Made by a program: the position numbers and the translations under genes. The notes under the pieces were generated by a model. It saw nothing but the letters and a program-made list of their open reading frames with translations, made no database searches and was not told where the DNA came from. A DNA stretch of 64,000 bases from CAZIOH01 sp964540815 (lineage in GTDB: Bacteria; Myxococcota_A; Polyangia; Fen-1088), in contig CAZIOH010000019.1 of NCBI GenBank assembly GCA_964540815.1, positions 1-64,000 of the forward strand, in the 5' to 3' direction. Below are positions 54,384 through 63,512 of the stretch, piece by piece. Positions within the stretch are counted from its first letter, which is position 1. Each line of letters opens with the position of its first letter.

Positions 54384-55168
54384 GCATCTTCACGCGCCCG
54401 ACCGTGTTCGGGTGGTTCAGGCGGCGCCGCCGAGCAGCGATCCGTGCCCGGCCATTCCCGGCGACCTGGCGGGCGATCATCGACCGGCGCGTCCCCTATG
54501 CGGCCCGCCTGTCCCCGGCGGACCGCGAGGAGCTGGCGGGCCTCATCCAGGTGTTCCTGGCGGAGAAGCGCTTCGAGGGGTGTGGCGGTCTCGAGATCAC
54601 CGACGAGATTCGCGTCACGGTGGCCGCGCAGGCCTGCGTGCTCCTGCTTCACCGCGACACCGATGACTACCCCCGGGTCTCCTCGATCCTGGTCTATCCG
54701 ACCACTTACCTCGTGACCGGCGCCCACCGCCTGGCGGGGGGGCTCGTCGCCGAGGGTCCCGAGGCCCGTCTCGGAGAATCCTGGGAGCGCGGGGAGGTGG
54801 TGCTGGCCTGGGACAGTGTCCTGTCCGGCGCCGCCGACCTGCACGACGGGCACAATGTCGTCTTCCACGAGTTCGCGCATCAGCTGGACCAGGAGGGGGG
54901 CGGAGGCGACGGCGCGCCGGTGCTCGCCAACCGCTCGCTGTACGCCGCCTGGGCCCGCGTCCTAGGCCACGAGTTCGATCGGCTGGTGCGGGACACCGCG
55001 CACCACCACCGCAACCTGATCGACAAGTACGGGGCCTCCAATCCCGCGGAGTTCTTCGCCGTGGTGACCGAGGTGTTCTTCGAGAAGGGGCGTCAGCTCC
55101 GTTCGACCCACCCCGAGCTCTACGAGCAGCTCCAGTCCTTCTATCGTCAGGATCCAGCGGCAACCTGA
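54380..55168 (+). CDS. mtfA: MtfA-family zinc peptidase
   Basis: A 262-residue protein, close to the length of E. coli MtfA. 'HNVVFHEFAHQLDQEGG' provides the HExxH zinc site (H163, E164, H167), and 'NPAEFFAVVTEVFFEKGRQL' supplies the downstream Glu ligand. An N-terminal Arg-rich stretch (RRRRRAAIRARPF) follows. In E. coli the protein binds the repressor Mlc and influences glucose uptake; whether that holds here is unknown. Start chosen from the AAGGA repeat immediately upstream. Confidence 0.9.
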   Translation: MSIFTRPTVFGWFRRRRRAAIRARPFPATWRAIIDRRVPYAARLSPADREELAGLIQVFLAEKRFEGCGGLEITDEIRVTVAAQACVLLLHRDTDDYPRVSSILVYPTTYLVTGAHRLAGGLVAEGPEARLGESWERGEVVLAWDSVLSGAADLHDGHNVVFHEFAHQLDQEGGGGDGAPVLANRSLYAAWARVLGHEFDRLVRDTAHHHRNLIDKYGASNPAEFFAVVTEVFFEKGRQLRSTHPELYEQLQSFYRQDPAAT

Positions 55169-55209
55169 CCTCGGCCGGGCAGGTCAGTGCCGCTAGCGCA
55201 GCTTGTCGG

Positions 55210-56967
55210 CTAGCGCAGCTTGTTGGTGAACAGATCGATCAAGGGTCGGTTGGCGCGGGCCGGATCCACCGGACCGCTGCCGGCGTACAGGCCAAACGCG
55301 TCCTCGTGGTAGTCGTGATAGGTGAAAGACAGCCGATGGGCCTCTGCGAGGTCCAGCATGTCCGCCACCCAGGCGAGGCCCCCGCGGCCCTCGGCGAAGC
55401 ACGGGCGATTGAGGCCGAACTCCCCCAGGAACAGCGGGACGTGGTGCTCACGTCCCCAGCGCAGGTACCGGTCGAGCTCGCTCTCGAGGTAGGCCCGGTT
55501 GCGGGGCAGCACCGGGGTCGAGCTCCCGAGGAAGTCGAGCCGAATCTGGACCCGCGCGCCCGCCGGTAGGGCGCGGCCCTGCATCCAGCCGCTGAGGGCG
55601 TAGGCGTAGCCGGGACGCGGGATGAATTCGTTCTGCCACGACCCGAGGTTGGCGTCGCCGCTCGTTCCGGTGATCGAGAGCCCGCCCATGCCTCCCGCGC
55701 CGTGGCCTTCGGAGCTGACCCCCGCGTGCCCCGAACCGTTGGCGGTCCAGAAGGACCAGCCCCCGAGATCGCGCAGATCCACCCGCAGGATCTCGCCCGT
55801 CCGCTTGCCAGCGGGATCGAACTCCTCGACCACCAGATCGTCGAAGAAGGCGCGGCCCTCTCCCAGGTTGGCGGCCACCAGCGAGAGGTGTCCCACCTTG
55901 ACCCGAGCATCGCCGACCGAGAGGCGCGGCCCGGCGGAGTGGGTCCACGGGCTGTCCCCGGGGGGGAGGGTCGGGCTCTCGAACGCGGCGATGCCGAGCC
56001 ACTGGTTGTCGCCCTGGCGCGCGACCCGGGTCTCGTCGGGGTACGGCCCACCCTCTCCCAGGTGGACCCAGCTCGCGAACTGGTGGGTGTAGGCGAATGG
56101 CTCGTAGAAGTGGAAGGTGTAGACGACGTTGGCGTCGTCCACCCGCACGAAGTTCATCTCGGCGTCGTTGGTCCACTTCCCGGCGATCGAGTTCACGCGC
56201 TCGACGATGACGATGTGGCGGGGATCGACCTCGCGGATCGCGCGCACGATGCGGTTGGCCAGGCTCAGCCACTGGCTCTTCGCGCGCGACACCCCGGGCT
56301 CGTTCAGGAGATCATAGGCGGCGACCACCGGCTCGTGGGCGTAGCGCTGGGCGATCGCCCGCCACAGCGCCACCAGCCGATCCTGGTTGGAAGGCACGTC
56401 CCACAGGGCATGGCCCTCCCCGTTCGACTGAAATCCGCCCGGTGGGACGTGCATGTTCAGGATCAGGGAGACGCCTTGCTTGCGGGCCCAGGCCACGTTG
56501 TCGTCGAGCCAGCGCCAGCCCGCGTCCTTGAACACACCGGGCGCCGCCTCGTCCTCGAAGGTGCCGGCGAACATGTAGAACCGGACGGCGTTCATCCCCA
56601 TCTCGTGCACCCGCTGGAAGTCGATCTCGGCGTGGTCGGACAGCGGCAGCGCTCGGTGCTGCCAGACCTGGTTTCCGAAGGCGACCCCGCGCCAGACCAC
56701 CGGTCGGCCGCTGCCGTCGACGATGCGGTCGCCGTCGGTGTGTGGGATGGCATCGGTCTGGGCGGGGGCTGCATCGCCCGGCGTGGGTGGCGCGGGCGCG
56801 GACGGGGACACGGGCCTGTCCCCGACCACCGTCCGAGGCCGCGCCGGCCCCGGGCCGCTGCAGCCGGAGCACAGCGCGAGCAGGCAAGCGAGCCCAGAGC
56901 CGAGGCTTCGCCAGCGGCCAACCGCAGGCCGCGCGTCGGGGAAACACCGCGATCGAGATGGGCTCAA
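55210..56967 (-). CDS. GH5-like glycosidase lipoprotein with inserted module
   Basis: A 585-residue exported enzyme from a TTG start with GAGG eight bases upstream; longer ATG versions add Arg-rich sequence. The signal region (GSGLACLLALCSGCSGPG, lipoprotein-like Cys near 36) precedes a GH5 TIM barrel. The acid/base Glu223 is in 'LLNEPG' and the nucleophile Glu516 in 'FLGEFG'. Residues about 315-485 form a beta-rich, carbohydrate-binding-like module ('AFFDDLVVEEFDPAGKRTG', 'YALSGWMQGR') inserted within the barrel instead of at an end. The substrate may be a beta-glucan or mannan. Confidence 0.8.
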   Translation of the reverse strand: MSPSRSRCFPDARPAVGRWRSLGSGLACLLALCSGCSGPGPARPRTVVGDRPVSPSAPAPPTPGDAAPAQTDAIPHTDGDRIVDGSGRPVVWRGVAFGNQVWQHRALPLSDHAEIDFQRVHEMGMNAVRFYMFAGTFEDEAAPGVFKDAGWRWLDDNVAWARKQGVSLILNMHVPPGGFQSNGEGHALWDVPSNQDRLVALWRAIAQRYAHEPVVAAYDLLNEPGVSRAKSQWLSLANRIVRAIREVDPRHIVIVERVNSIAGKWTNDAEMNFVRVDDANVVYTFHFYEPFAYTHQFASWVHLGEGGPYPDETRVARQGDNQWLGIAAFESPTLPPGDSPWTHSAGPRLSVGDARVKVGHLSLVAANLGEGRAFFDDLVVEEFDPAGKRTGEILRVDLRDLGGWSFWTANGSGHAGVSSEGHGAGGMGGLSITGTSGDANLGSWQNEFIPRPGYAYALSGWMQGRALPAGARVQIRLDFLGSSTPVLPRNRAYLESELDRYLRWGREHHVPLFLGEFGLNRPCFAEGRGGLAWVADMLDLAEAHRLSFTYHDYHEDAFGLYAGSGPVDPARANRPLIDLFTNKLR

Positions 56968-57113
56968 AGGAAGGACCTCGGGGATCAGGGGAGGTGAGAG
57001 GCGTGCGGTCGGAGTTTGCCACGGGGAAGACGCGTCTGGATCTCCCCGACCACCTGATGATCGCCCGCGCCGGTGCGGGCGCCCGACGCGCGCAGGGTGT
57101 ACACTCGCGCCAC

Positions 57114-57698
57114 ATGAGGAGCATCGGACGCGGGCGTGTGACCGTCGGATGGGCCGTGCTTGGCTGCCTGGTTTCGGCGGGACTCGGGCTCGTCGTCGCT
57201 CAGGGGATCTCCGACGCGACCGAAGCCCCGGCCGAGTCATCGTCGTCGCATCCTCCAACGCCTCCATCACCTCCTTCCGAGGCCGGGACAGGGCCATCCG
57301 ACAAGACCCACTCGACGGGCGGGTCGGTCGTCCGCCATGCTCCGACCGGCCTCGATGCCGTGAGCGCCGCCAAGCCCTGCAAGACCAACGCGGACTGCAC
57401 CCTCGTGCCGGAGGATTGCTGTGGCTGCACCGAGGGCGGTGCGGCCCGGGCCGTGGCCAAGACGCGTGCGGAGGGCTACGAGCGCGCGCGCCGCAGCCGC
57501 TGTGGCGGCACCCTGTGCGCCGAGATGATGTCCCAGCACCCGAGCTGCCGGCAGCCCGCCGTCTGCGCGGCAGGCGTCTGCCGCCTCGGGGAAGCGCCAG
57601 CGCAGCCAGCGAAACCGCGCGCCGGGCCCGCTCCCGCGCCGCCGGGCCCGCACGCGAGATCGCTTGTTCCCTCGGCGCCGGCCGGGAACCTGGACTGA
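57114..57698 (+). CDS. Cys-rich exported protein
   Basis: A 194-residue protein with an N-terminal signal anchor (VTVGWAVLGCLVSAGLGLVVA). A Ser/Pro/Thr-rich linker follows, then a Cys-rich domain: 'PCKTNADCTLVPEDCCGCTE', 'RCGGTLCAEM', 'SCRQPAVCAAGVCRL'. The spacing suggests disulphide-linked loops like small myxobacterial extracellular proteins with C..DADC..CC.C patterns. I do not know a function. The C-terminal tail is Pro/Ala-rich. Its start is chosen for the immediate signal sequence; no strong ribosome-binding site is seen. Confidence 0.6.
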   Translation: MRSIGRGRVTVGWAVLGCLVSAGLGLVVAQGISDATEAPAESSSSHPPTPPSPPSEAGTGPSDKTHSTGGSVVRHAPTGLDAVSAAKPCKTNADCTLVPEDCCGCTEGGAARAVAKTRAEGYERARRSRCGGTLCAEMMSQHPSCRQPAVCAAGVCRLGEAPAQPAKPRAGPAPAPPGPHARSLVPSAPAGNLD

Positions 57699-57770
57699 AG
57701 ATCGGGAGGATCGGAAGGAAGATCGGAAGGAAGATCGGAAGAGAAGATCGGAACGGAAGATCGGAAGTCG
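57698..57770 (+). repeat. imperfect GATCGGAAG-based tandem repeat
   Basis: Six copies of GATCGG spaced 10-15 bp apart, with AAG/GAA filler, directly after the stop of the Cys-rich gene and about 190 bp before argS. It is non-coding and purine-rich. The rest of 57771-57956 shows nothing I can name. Confidence 0.8.
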
Positions 57771-57956
57771 GACCGCTCCAGGGCCTTCTCGATCACGCCC
57801 ACGGGGGCGTTCACGTTCAGGTGCACGGCCACGATCAAGGGTTCGGCTCCGACCACGATCAGGTCCGGGGCTATTGACGGCCAGCTCGTCAGCACTGCCT
57901 CGGGTCGGACGGTCTCGGGGCTCGGCTCGCGACGATCGGATATGTTAGGACGTGCC

Positions 57957-59807
57957 ATGACGACCGATGAGCCAGCCCGGCCGCCCGCGGGCATGCCGGC
58001 CGATCCGACCTCCGCCACCATCTTGGCCGTCTCGCCGGGCGCCATGCTGCGCGCGCGCGTGACGGCGGCGGTCCGGGAGGTGCTCTCCGAGTCGAAATCC
58101 CCGGAGCTCCCGGGGTTCGACGGTGATGTCGCGCTCCACCGCTCCTCGCACGCCGACTTCCAGGCGGACGTGGCGCTGGCGCTCGGACGGACCCTCAAGC
58201 GGCCGCCGCGCGAGCTCGCGGTGGCGATCGCCGCCAGGCTCCGCGCGGGCGACGGCCTCGCGGAGGCGACGGTGTCGGGTCCCGGGTTCATCAACTTGAC
58301 GTTGAGCGCGGACTATCTCGCCGCCGCGCTCGACCGCATGCTGCACGACGTCCGTCTCGGGGTTCCGCAGGTGGCCGTCCCCGAGACGGTGGTGGTGGAC
58401 TACTCGAGCCCCAACCTGGCCAAGGAGATGCACGTCGGGCACCTGCGCAGCACCATCATCGGGGACGCCATCGCCCGCGTCCTCGCGTGGCGGGGCGACC
58501 GGGTGGTGCGCCGCAACCACATCGGTGACTGGGGGACACCCTTCGGGATGCTGATCGAGAACCTGGTCGACGAGAACGCGCTCGGGGGCGAGGCCAGCCT
58601 GCGGGAGCTGGTCGGGTTCTACCAGCGGGCCCGGGCCAAGTTCGACGGCGATCCAGCCTTTGCCGAGCGGTCCCGGCTGCGGGTGGTCAAGCTGCAAGCA
58701 GGCGATCCGGAGACGCTGGCCCTGTGGCGGCGGCTCGTCGACGTGTCCCTCGATCACATGTTCGAGCTGTACCGCCGGCTCGGCATCGGCCTGCAGCTCG
58801 CCGACGTGGTGGGCGAGAGCCACTACAACCCAGAGCTGGCGGAGGTGGTGGCCGAGCTCGAGGCCAAGGGCGTCTCGCGCGTCAGCCAGGGCGCCGTCTG
58901 CGTGTTCCCTCCGGGGTTCACGGGGCGGGACGGTGAGCCCGTTCCGCTCATCGTGCGCAAGCAGGACGGCGGCTATGGGTACGCCTGCACCGATCTCGCG
59001 GCGCTGCGCCAGCGGCTGCGCGCCCTTCACGCCCGCCGGCTCGTCTACGTGGTCGGCACGCCCCAGAGCCAGCACTTCGCGATGGTCTTCGCGGTCGCCG
59101 CCATGGCCGGCTGGCTCGAGCCGGGCGTTCGCCTCGAGCACGTGGCCTTTGGCTCGGTGCTCGGCACGGACAAGAAGATGCTGAAGACCCGCGCCGGCGA
59201 CACCGTCCAGCTCGCGGCCCTGCTCGACGAGGCGGTCGAACGGGCGCGCGCCGCAGTGGTGGCCAAGTCGCCCGATCTCGATACGGCGGAGCAGGCGCGC
59301 ATCGCGGACGCCGTGGGAATCGGCGCCATCAAGTACGCCGATCTCGCCAACGATCGGCTCAAGGACTACGTGTTCGACTGGAATCGCATGCTCTCCTTCG
59401 AGGGCAACACGGGGCCCTACCTGATGTATGCGCATGCCCGCATCGGCTCGATCCTGCGCAAGGCGGCGGCGAGCATCCCAATACCCGGAGATGGCGAGGG
59501 TGAAGGTGAGGGTGAGGGTGAAGGGGCTCCTCCGAGCTTGATCACCGCCGAGGAGCGGGCTCTCGGGCTCGAGCTCATCGAGCTGTCGACCGTGCTCGAC
59601 CGGGTCGCGGACACGCTTCAACCGCACCGGCTCTGCGGCTATCTCTACGACGTCGCGACGGCGTTCACGCGCTTTTACGAGGCCTGTCCGGTCCTGAAGG
59701 CGCCGACCGCCGAGCGTCGCAGCCGCCTGGCCCTGTGCCGCTTGACCGCCCGGGTGCTGGCCCACGGGCTCGAGCTCCTCGGCATCGCGGCGCCCGCCCA
59801 GATGTGA
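57957..59807 (+). CDS. argS: arginyl-tRNA synthetase
   Basis: A 616-residue class I synthetase charging tRNA-Arg. The N-terminal tRNA-recognition domain (about 1-120) ends in 'TVSGPGFINLTLS'. The HIGH-like motif is 'SSPNLAKEMHVGHLRSTIIG' with 'HIGDWGTPFGMLIENL' following. 'FGSVLGTDKKMLKTRAGD' is in the KMSKS-equivalent region, and the anticodon-binding domain closes with 'FTRFYEACPVLKA'. TAGGA upstream supports ATG 57957; ATG 57942 is possible. An unusual (GE)5 tract, residues 513-522, comes from a short repeat (59493-59522). Confidence 0.95.
   Translation: MTTDEPARPPAGMPADPTSATILAVSPGAMLRARVTAAVREVLSESKSPELPGFDGDVALHRSSHADFQADVALALGRTLKRPPRELAVAIAARLRAGDGLAEATVSGPGFINLTLSADYLAAALDRMLHDVRLGVPQVAVPETVVVDYSSPNLAKEMHVGHLRSTIIGDAIARVLAWRGDRVVRRNHIGDWGTPFGMLIENLVDENALGGEASLRELVGFYQRARAKFDGDPAFAERSRLRVVKLQAGDPETLALWRRLVDVSLDHMFELYRRLGIGLQLADVVGESHYNPELAEVVAELEAKGVSRVSQGAVCVFPPGFTGRDGEPVPLIVRKQDGGYGYACTDLAALRQRLRALHARRLVYVVGTPQSQHFAMVFAVAAMAGWLEPGVRLEHVAFGSVLGTDKKMLKTRAGDTVQLAALLDEAVERARAAVVAKSPDLDTAEQARIADAVGIGAIKYADLANDRLKDYVFDWNRMLSFEGNTGPYLMYAHARIGSILRKAAASIPIPGDGEGEGEGEGEGAPPSLITAEERALGLELIELSTVLDRVADTLQPHRLCGYLYDVATAFTRFYEACPVLKAPTAERRSRLALCRLTARVLAHGLELLGIAAPAQM
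59493..59522 (+). repeat. GGTGAG/GGTGAA tract encoding (GE)5 in argS
   Basis: Five copies of a Gly-Glu codon pair. The tract lies in the loop after 'YAHARIGSILRKA', at the entrance of the anticodon-binding domain, so it probably extends a surface loop without affecting catalysis. Confidence 0.9.
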
Positions 59808-59858
59808 GGCGGCGGGCGCGCGACGACGCCGGTCGAGCCACGGGTCCTCGTGATCGGC

Positions 59859-60287
59859 TTACGACGAGACGAGCTTGGCGTTGACCGTGACGGTGGGGAC
59901 CGAGGCCAGGGCCTTCGAGATCGGGCAGTTCTGCTTCGCGAACTCGACCTTCTCCGCGAACAGCTTGGGGTCGATGCCCGGGACGTCGGCCACGGTCTCG
60001 AGCTCGATCTTCGAGAGCAGCGGTCCGGCGTCGAGGTGCACGGTGGCCTTGGTGTCGATCTTGCGGGGCGGGTGCCCCACCGTGTCGAGCTGCGCCGCCA
60101 GGAACATGGAGAAGCAACCCGCATGCGCCGCGCCGATCAGCTCCTCCGGGGACGTGCCACCGGCCGCGCCTTCGAACCGGGTGGCAAACGTGAACGGTGC
60201 GGACAGGTTCCCGCTCGCGCCCTTGACCGAGCCCTTTCCTTGTTTGAGGTTGCCGGTCCACTGGGCTTCCGCTTTCGAAATCGCCAT
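59859..60287 (-). CDS. OsmC-family peroxiredoxin-like protein
   Basis: A 142-residue protein of the OsmC/Ohr type. 'GTSPEELIGAAHAGCFSMFLA' contains the first redox Cys and 'FAKQNCPISKALA' the second, the pair that reduces organic hydroperoxides. AGGAGGA seven bases upstream of ATG 60287 chooses this start over ATG 60293, which is too close. It protects against peroxides in the cytoplasm. The gene is separate from the convergent argS by 51 bp. Confidence 0.93.
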   Translation of the reverse strand: MAISKAEAQWTGNLKQGKGSVKGASGNLSAPFTFATRFEGAAGGTSPEELIGAAHAGCFSMFLAAQLDTVGHPPRKIDTKATVHLDAGPLLSKIELETVADVPGIDPKLFAEKVEFAKQNCPISKALASVPTVTVNAKLVSS

Positions 60288-60376
60288 GATCATTCCTCCT
60301 CCGCCGGCATGAGCGCCGGGCGCGCGAAAGATACTGCATCCCCCGAGGTGGCGCCCGCACCGCCGGACGGTTCTCA

Positions 60377-61042
60377 TCAGCCGCCGTGGGTCAGGCGCGC
60401 CGCCCAGGCGATCCCGAGCTGTCCGAGCCAGTACACCCCGAGCGTGAGCACCGCCGAGTGCCGGATCGGCTTCGAGAACCGGCAGAGGGCGAGACAGGCG
60501 TCCGAAACGAAGAACAGCAGGGCACCGATGGCCGCCAGTCGGCTCGCCGCCGGGCCGAGCCCGCCCACGCCGATCGTGGCAAACGCCGACACCACCATGG
60601 TGGCGATGGTGGCCCCGTAGATGACCACCGGGATCCGCAAGCTCCCCGCACCTCGCCACAGGCGCCCGAGCAAGACCAGCGTGACGACGCCCATGGCCGC
60701 CGCATACAGGCCGACGGCCGTCCCGCCCCGGGCCTTCGAGAGGAAGGCGACCGTGTAAAGCCCGTGGGCCCCGAGGAACGCCACCAGCCCGAACATGAAC
60801 GAGCGCTCGGTCTCGAACAGCAAGGCCGTGTCCCCCACCACCGAGAGGGCCACGCCCGCCGCGATCCACCCCGCGAACCCTCCGCGACCGATCGCCGGCC
60901 CGAGGACCGCGAAGAGGAGCAGGGTCGTGATGGGCTTGGCCCACCACAGACACCGCCTCCAGCCCCGTTCGGCGGCCACCACCCCCACGACGGCCGACGC
61001 CAGGAACAGAGCGGTTGCCAGCCAGCCAGAAGTGTCCGCCAT
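60377..61042 (-). CDS. YhhN/TMEM86-family lysoplasmalogenase-like membrane protein
   Basis: A 221-residue protein with about eight membrane helices. 'LWWAKPITTLLLFAVL', 'ALSVVGDTALLFETERSFMFGLVAFLGAH' and 'ALLFFVSDACLALCRF' carry the conserved Asp residues of the YhhN family. Members hydrolyse the vinyl-ether bond of lysoplasmalogens. That fits a myxobacterium, since these bacteria make plasmalogen-type ether lipids, but activity is inferred. Confidence 0.85.
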   Translation of the reverse strand: MADTSGWLATALFLASAVVGVVAAERGWRRCLWWAKPITTLLLFAVLGPAIGRGGFAGWIAAGVALSVVGDTALLFETERSFMFGLVAFLGAHGLYTVAFLSKARGGTAVGLYAAAMGVVTLVLLGRLWRGAGSLRIPVVIYGATIATMVVSAFATIGVGGLGPAASRLAAIGALLFFVSDACLALCRFSKPIRHSAVLTLGVYWLGQLGIAWAARLTHGG

Positions 61043-61089
61043 TCGGATGATGCGGGATTGTGCCTCGAATTCGGGCCGCCGTCCCGTCC

Positions 61090-62430
61090 TCAGTCGGTGG
61101 GCGCGCGGGTGAAGAGCCCGGCGGCGTGCAGGGTGGCGACGATGGCGGCCACGTGCTCGAAGCCGCGGGTCTCCGCGGTGATCTCGACCGACGCTTGCCC
61201 GAACTCGAGGCGCGTCCCCACGCGGTCGTGCTCGATGGCGAGGATGTTGGCCTCCGACTCGGCGACGATGGCCAGGATCCGCGCCAACGATCCCGGCACG
61301 TCGGGCACCATCACGCGAAGGCGCGCGATGCGCCCGGACTTGATCAGGCCGCGATCGATGATCCGCGACAGCAGGTTCACGTCGATGTTGCCGCCCCCGA
61401 TCACGAGGACGATGGTCTTGCGATCGGCGGGCAGCTCGCGGTGGATCAGCGCCGCCAGCGGGGCCGCCCCGGCGCCCTCGGCCACCAGCTTCTCGCGCTC
61501 GAGGAGGATCAGGATGGCCTCGGCGATCTCCTCGTCGTCGACGGTCACGATGCTGTCCACGTAGCGCTCCGCGATGGCGAAGGGCAGGGCGCCGACCTGA
61601 CCGACCGCGATGCCATCGGCGATGGTGCGCACGCCCTCGATGCGGCGGGGCGCGCCGGCCTGTCGGGCGGCCCGCATGCTCGGCATCGCTTCGGACTGCA
61701 CGCCGCAGACGTGAATCCCGCGGGTCGGGACCGAGGAGGACCCGGGGCCGGCGAGCCTTGGCCCCGCCGCCTCGCCCGGCCGGGGTCTCAGGCTGCTCTC
61801 CTTGAGAGCGGTGGCGACTCCCGCGATCAGGCCCCCGCCGCCGATCGCCACCACCACCTCGTCGACGTCGGGGACCTGCTCGAGGATCTCGAGGCCGATC
61901 GTGCCCTGCCCCGCGATGACGGCGGGGTCGTCGAAGCCCGGAATCAGGACCCGGCCGGTCGTCGCCGCGATACGCTCGGCCTCCACGAACGCCTCGTCGT
62001 AGCCGCCCGTCACCAGCGTCACCTCGGCGCCGAGGCTGCGGGTCTGGGTCACCTTCACGAGCGGGGATCTCCGCGGCATGACGATGGTCGCCGGGACTCC
62101 GAGGGCGCGTGCGTGATAGGCCACGCCCTGGGCATGGTTGCCGGCGCTGGCGGCCACCACGCCCCGCAGCCTCTCCTCCGCGTCGAGCTGCAGCAAGCGG
62201 TTGCAGGCGCCGCGTTCCTTGAACGAGCCGGTGAGCTGCAGGTTCTCGAGCTTCAGGTAGACCTGCTTGTCGAGGAGCTCGCTCAGCGAGCGCGAGTAGG
62301 TGCACGGGGATGCGCGCACGCGCCCGTGGATGCGGGCGCGGGCTGCCTCGATATCCGCGAGCGTGACGATCGGCGCCGCGGCCACGGCGCCCGCGGTGGT
62401 GGGGGCAGGTTGATCTGGGGTTGGAGGCAC
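61090..62430 (-). CDS. ilvA: threonine dehydratase with C-terminal ACT domain
   Basis: A 446-residue PLP enzyme deaminating threonine to 2-oxobutanoate. The cofactor Lys71 is in 'GSFKERGA', 'ASAGNHAQGVAYHARALG' binds substrate, and 'VVVAIGGGGLIAGVATALK' is the phosphate-binding glycine loop. The C-terminal 75 residues ('ARLRVMVPDVPGSLARILA') form one ACT-type domain, as in the shorter, single-ACT class rather than the long feedback-regulated one. An unusual Gly/Pro/Arg insertion follows the glycine loop (about residues 207-230). The start at 62430 is 80 bp from the divergent deoC. Confidence 0.92.
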   Translation of the reverse strand: MPPTPDQPAPTTAGAVAAAPIVTLADIEAARARIHGRVRASPCTYSRSLSELLDKQVYLKLENLQLTGSFKERGACNRLLQLDAEERLRGVVAASAGNHAQGVAYHARALGVPATIVMPRRSPLVKVTQTRSLGAEVTLVTGGYDEAFVEAERIAATTGRVLIPGFDDPAVIAGQGTIGLEILEQVPDVDEVVVAIGGGGLIAGVATALKESSLRPRPGEAAGPRLAGPGSSSVPTRGIHVCGVQSEAMPSMRAARQAGAPRRIEGVRTIADGIAVGQVGALPFAIAERYVDSIVTVDDEEIAEAILILLEREKLVAEGAGAAPLAALIHRELPADRKTIVLVIGGGNIDVNLLSRIIDRGLIKSGRIARLRVMVPDVPGSLARILAIVAESEANILAIEHDRVGTRLEFGQASVEITAETRGFEHVAAIVATLHAAGLFTRAPTD

Positions 62431-62510
62431 GGTCGACGACCGAGGGATGGGCGAGGTTGGGGAGCGTGGGCCAGCGCGGAGAATGCCAGCTCGAGTGATA
62501 CCCTACCTGC

Positions 62511-63248
62511 GTGAGCCGGGACCCCGAAATCATTCAAGCCGCCCCGGGCGACCAGGCCCAAGGGCCCGGGATCGAGCCGGCACGCATCGATCATACCTGC
62601 CTGCGACCCGACGCCACCCCCCACGACATCGCGCGCCTGTGCGCGGAGGCCCGGACCTTCGGGTTCAAGACCGTCTGCGTGCAGCCCACCTTCGTGGCGT
62701 TCGCCGCGCGTGCGCTCGCCGGCTCCGGGGTGGGGGTGTCGGCGGTGGTGGCGTTCCCGCACGGCGCCAGCACCACCGCGACCAAGACGTTCGAGGGGCG
62801 CGCGGCGGTGGCAGACGGCGCGACCGAGCTCGATGTGGTGGCCAACCTCGGCTGGATTCGCGGTGGGGACGCGGCCGCCATCGAGGCCGAGACCCGGGCG
62901 CTGGTCGATGGCGTGGGCTTGGGCGTTCCGATCAAGCTGATACTGGAGTCCACCCTGTTTTCTCCGGACGAGCTCGCGCGGGCGGCGCGTGCCGGTCTGG
63001 CGGGAGGAGCCGCCTTCCTCAAGACCTCGACCGGTTTCGCGGCCAGCGAGGGCGGCGGCGGCCCCGCGGCCCACGCCGCCCTCCTGGCACAGGTCGCGCT
63101 GTTGCGCGCGATGGCCGGAACGCGGGCGGGCGTGAAGGCCTCGGGCGGCATTCGCACCCGCGCCCAGGCACGCGCCCTGCTGGCGGCGGGGGCCGATCGA
63201 CTGGGCTGTTCCGCCTCGGTCGAGCTGGTCGCTGCGACCGGGCCGTGA
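62511..63248 (+). CDS. deoC: deoxyribose-phosphate aldolase
   Basis: A 245-residue class I aldolase cleaving 2-deoxyribose-5-phosphate to glyceraldehyde-3-phosphate and acetaldehyde. 'RIDHTCLRPDATPHDI', 'VVAFPHGASTTATKTFEG', the Schiff-base Lys in 'FLKTSTGF', and 'GVKASGGIRT' are DeoC landmarks. It initiates at GTG 62511, the only usable codon after an in-frame TGA at 62496. There is no ribosome-binding site, so the message may be leaderless. Confidence 0.94.
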   Translation: MSRDPEIIQAAPGDQAQGPGIEPARIDHTCLRPDATPHDIARLCAEARTFGFKTVCVQPTFVAFAARALAGSGVGVSAVVAFPHGASTTATKTFEGRAAVADGATELDVVANLGWIRGGDAAAIEAETRALVDGVGLGVPIKLILESTLFSPDELARAARAGLAGGAAFLKTSTGFAASEGGGGPAAHAALLAQVALLRAMAGTRAGVKASGGIRTRAQARALLAAGADRLGCSASVELVAATGP

Positions 63249-63512
63249 CGGAATCCGGTGCAAATCCCGGCGCACCGGGGGCGGCCGCGCTAGCATCCGC
63301 TGGGATGTATTGCGTTGCGTTGTGCGGGTCCGGGACGCCGGGGGGACGTGATCCCGGTCATCGTCCGCAGGGCTCCGTGGCGCGGCGCTCGCCGATCGGT
63401 GTGGAGCGGTGGTTCGTTTTCGAGGTGCTTACCTGCTTGAAACACCGCCGACATCGCATTCTGCGAACCTCGGGTCGTCGACGATGCTGGCGGTGTCCGC
63501 CGGATATGACGA

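Noticed and set aside
59665..60360. Alternative minus-strand frames near argS/osmC
   Set aside because: They are shifted readings of the OsmC gene and antisense argS without recognisable motifs.
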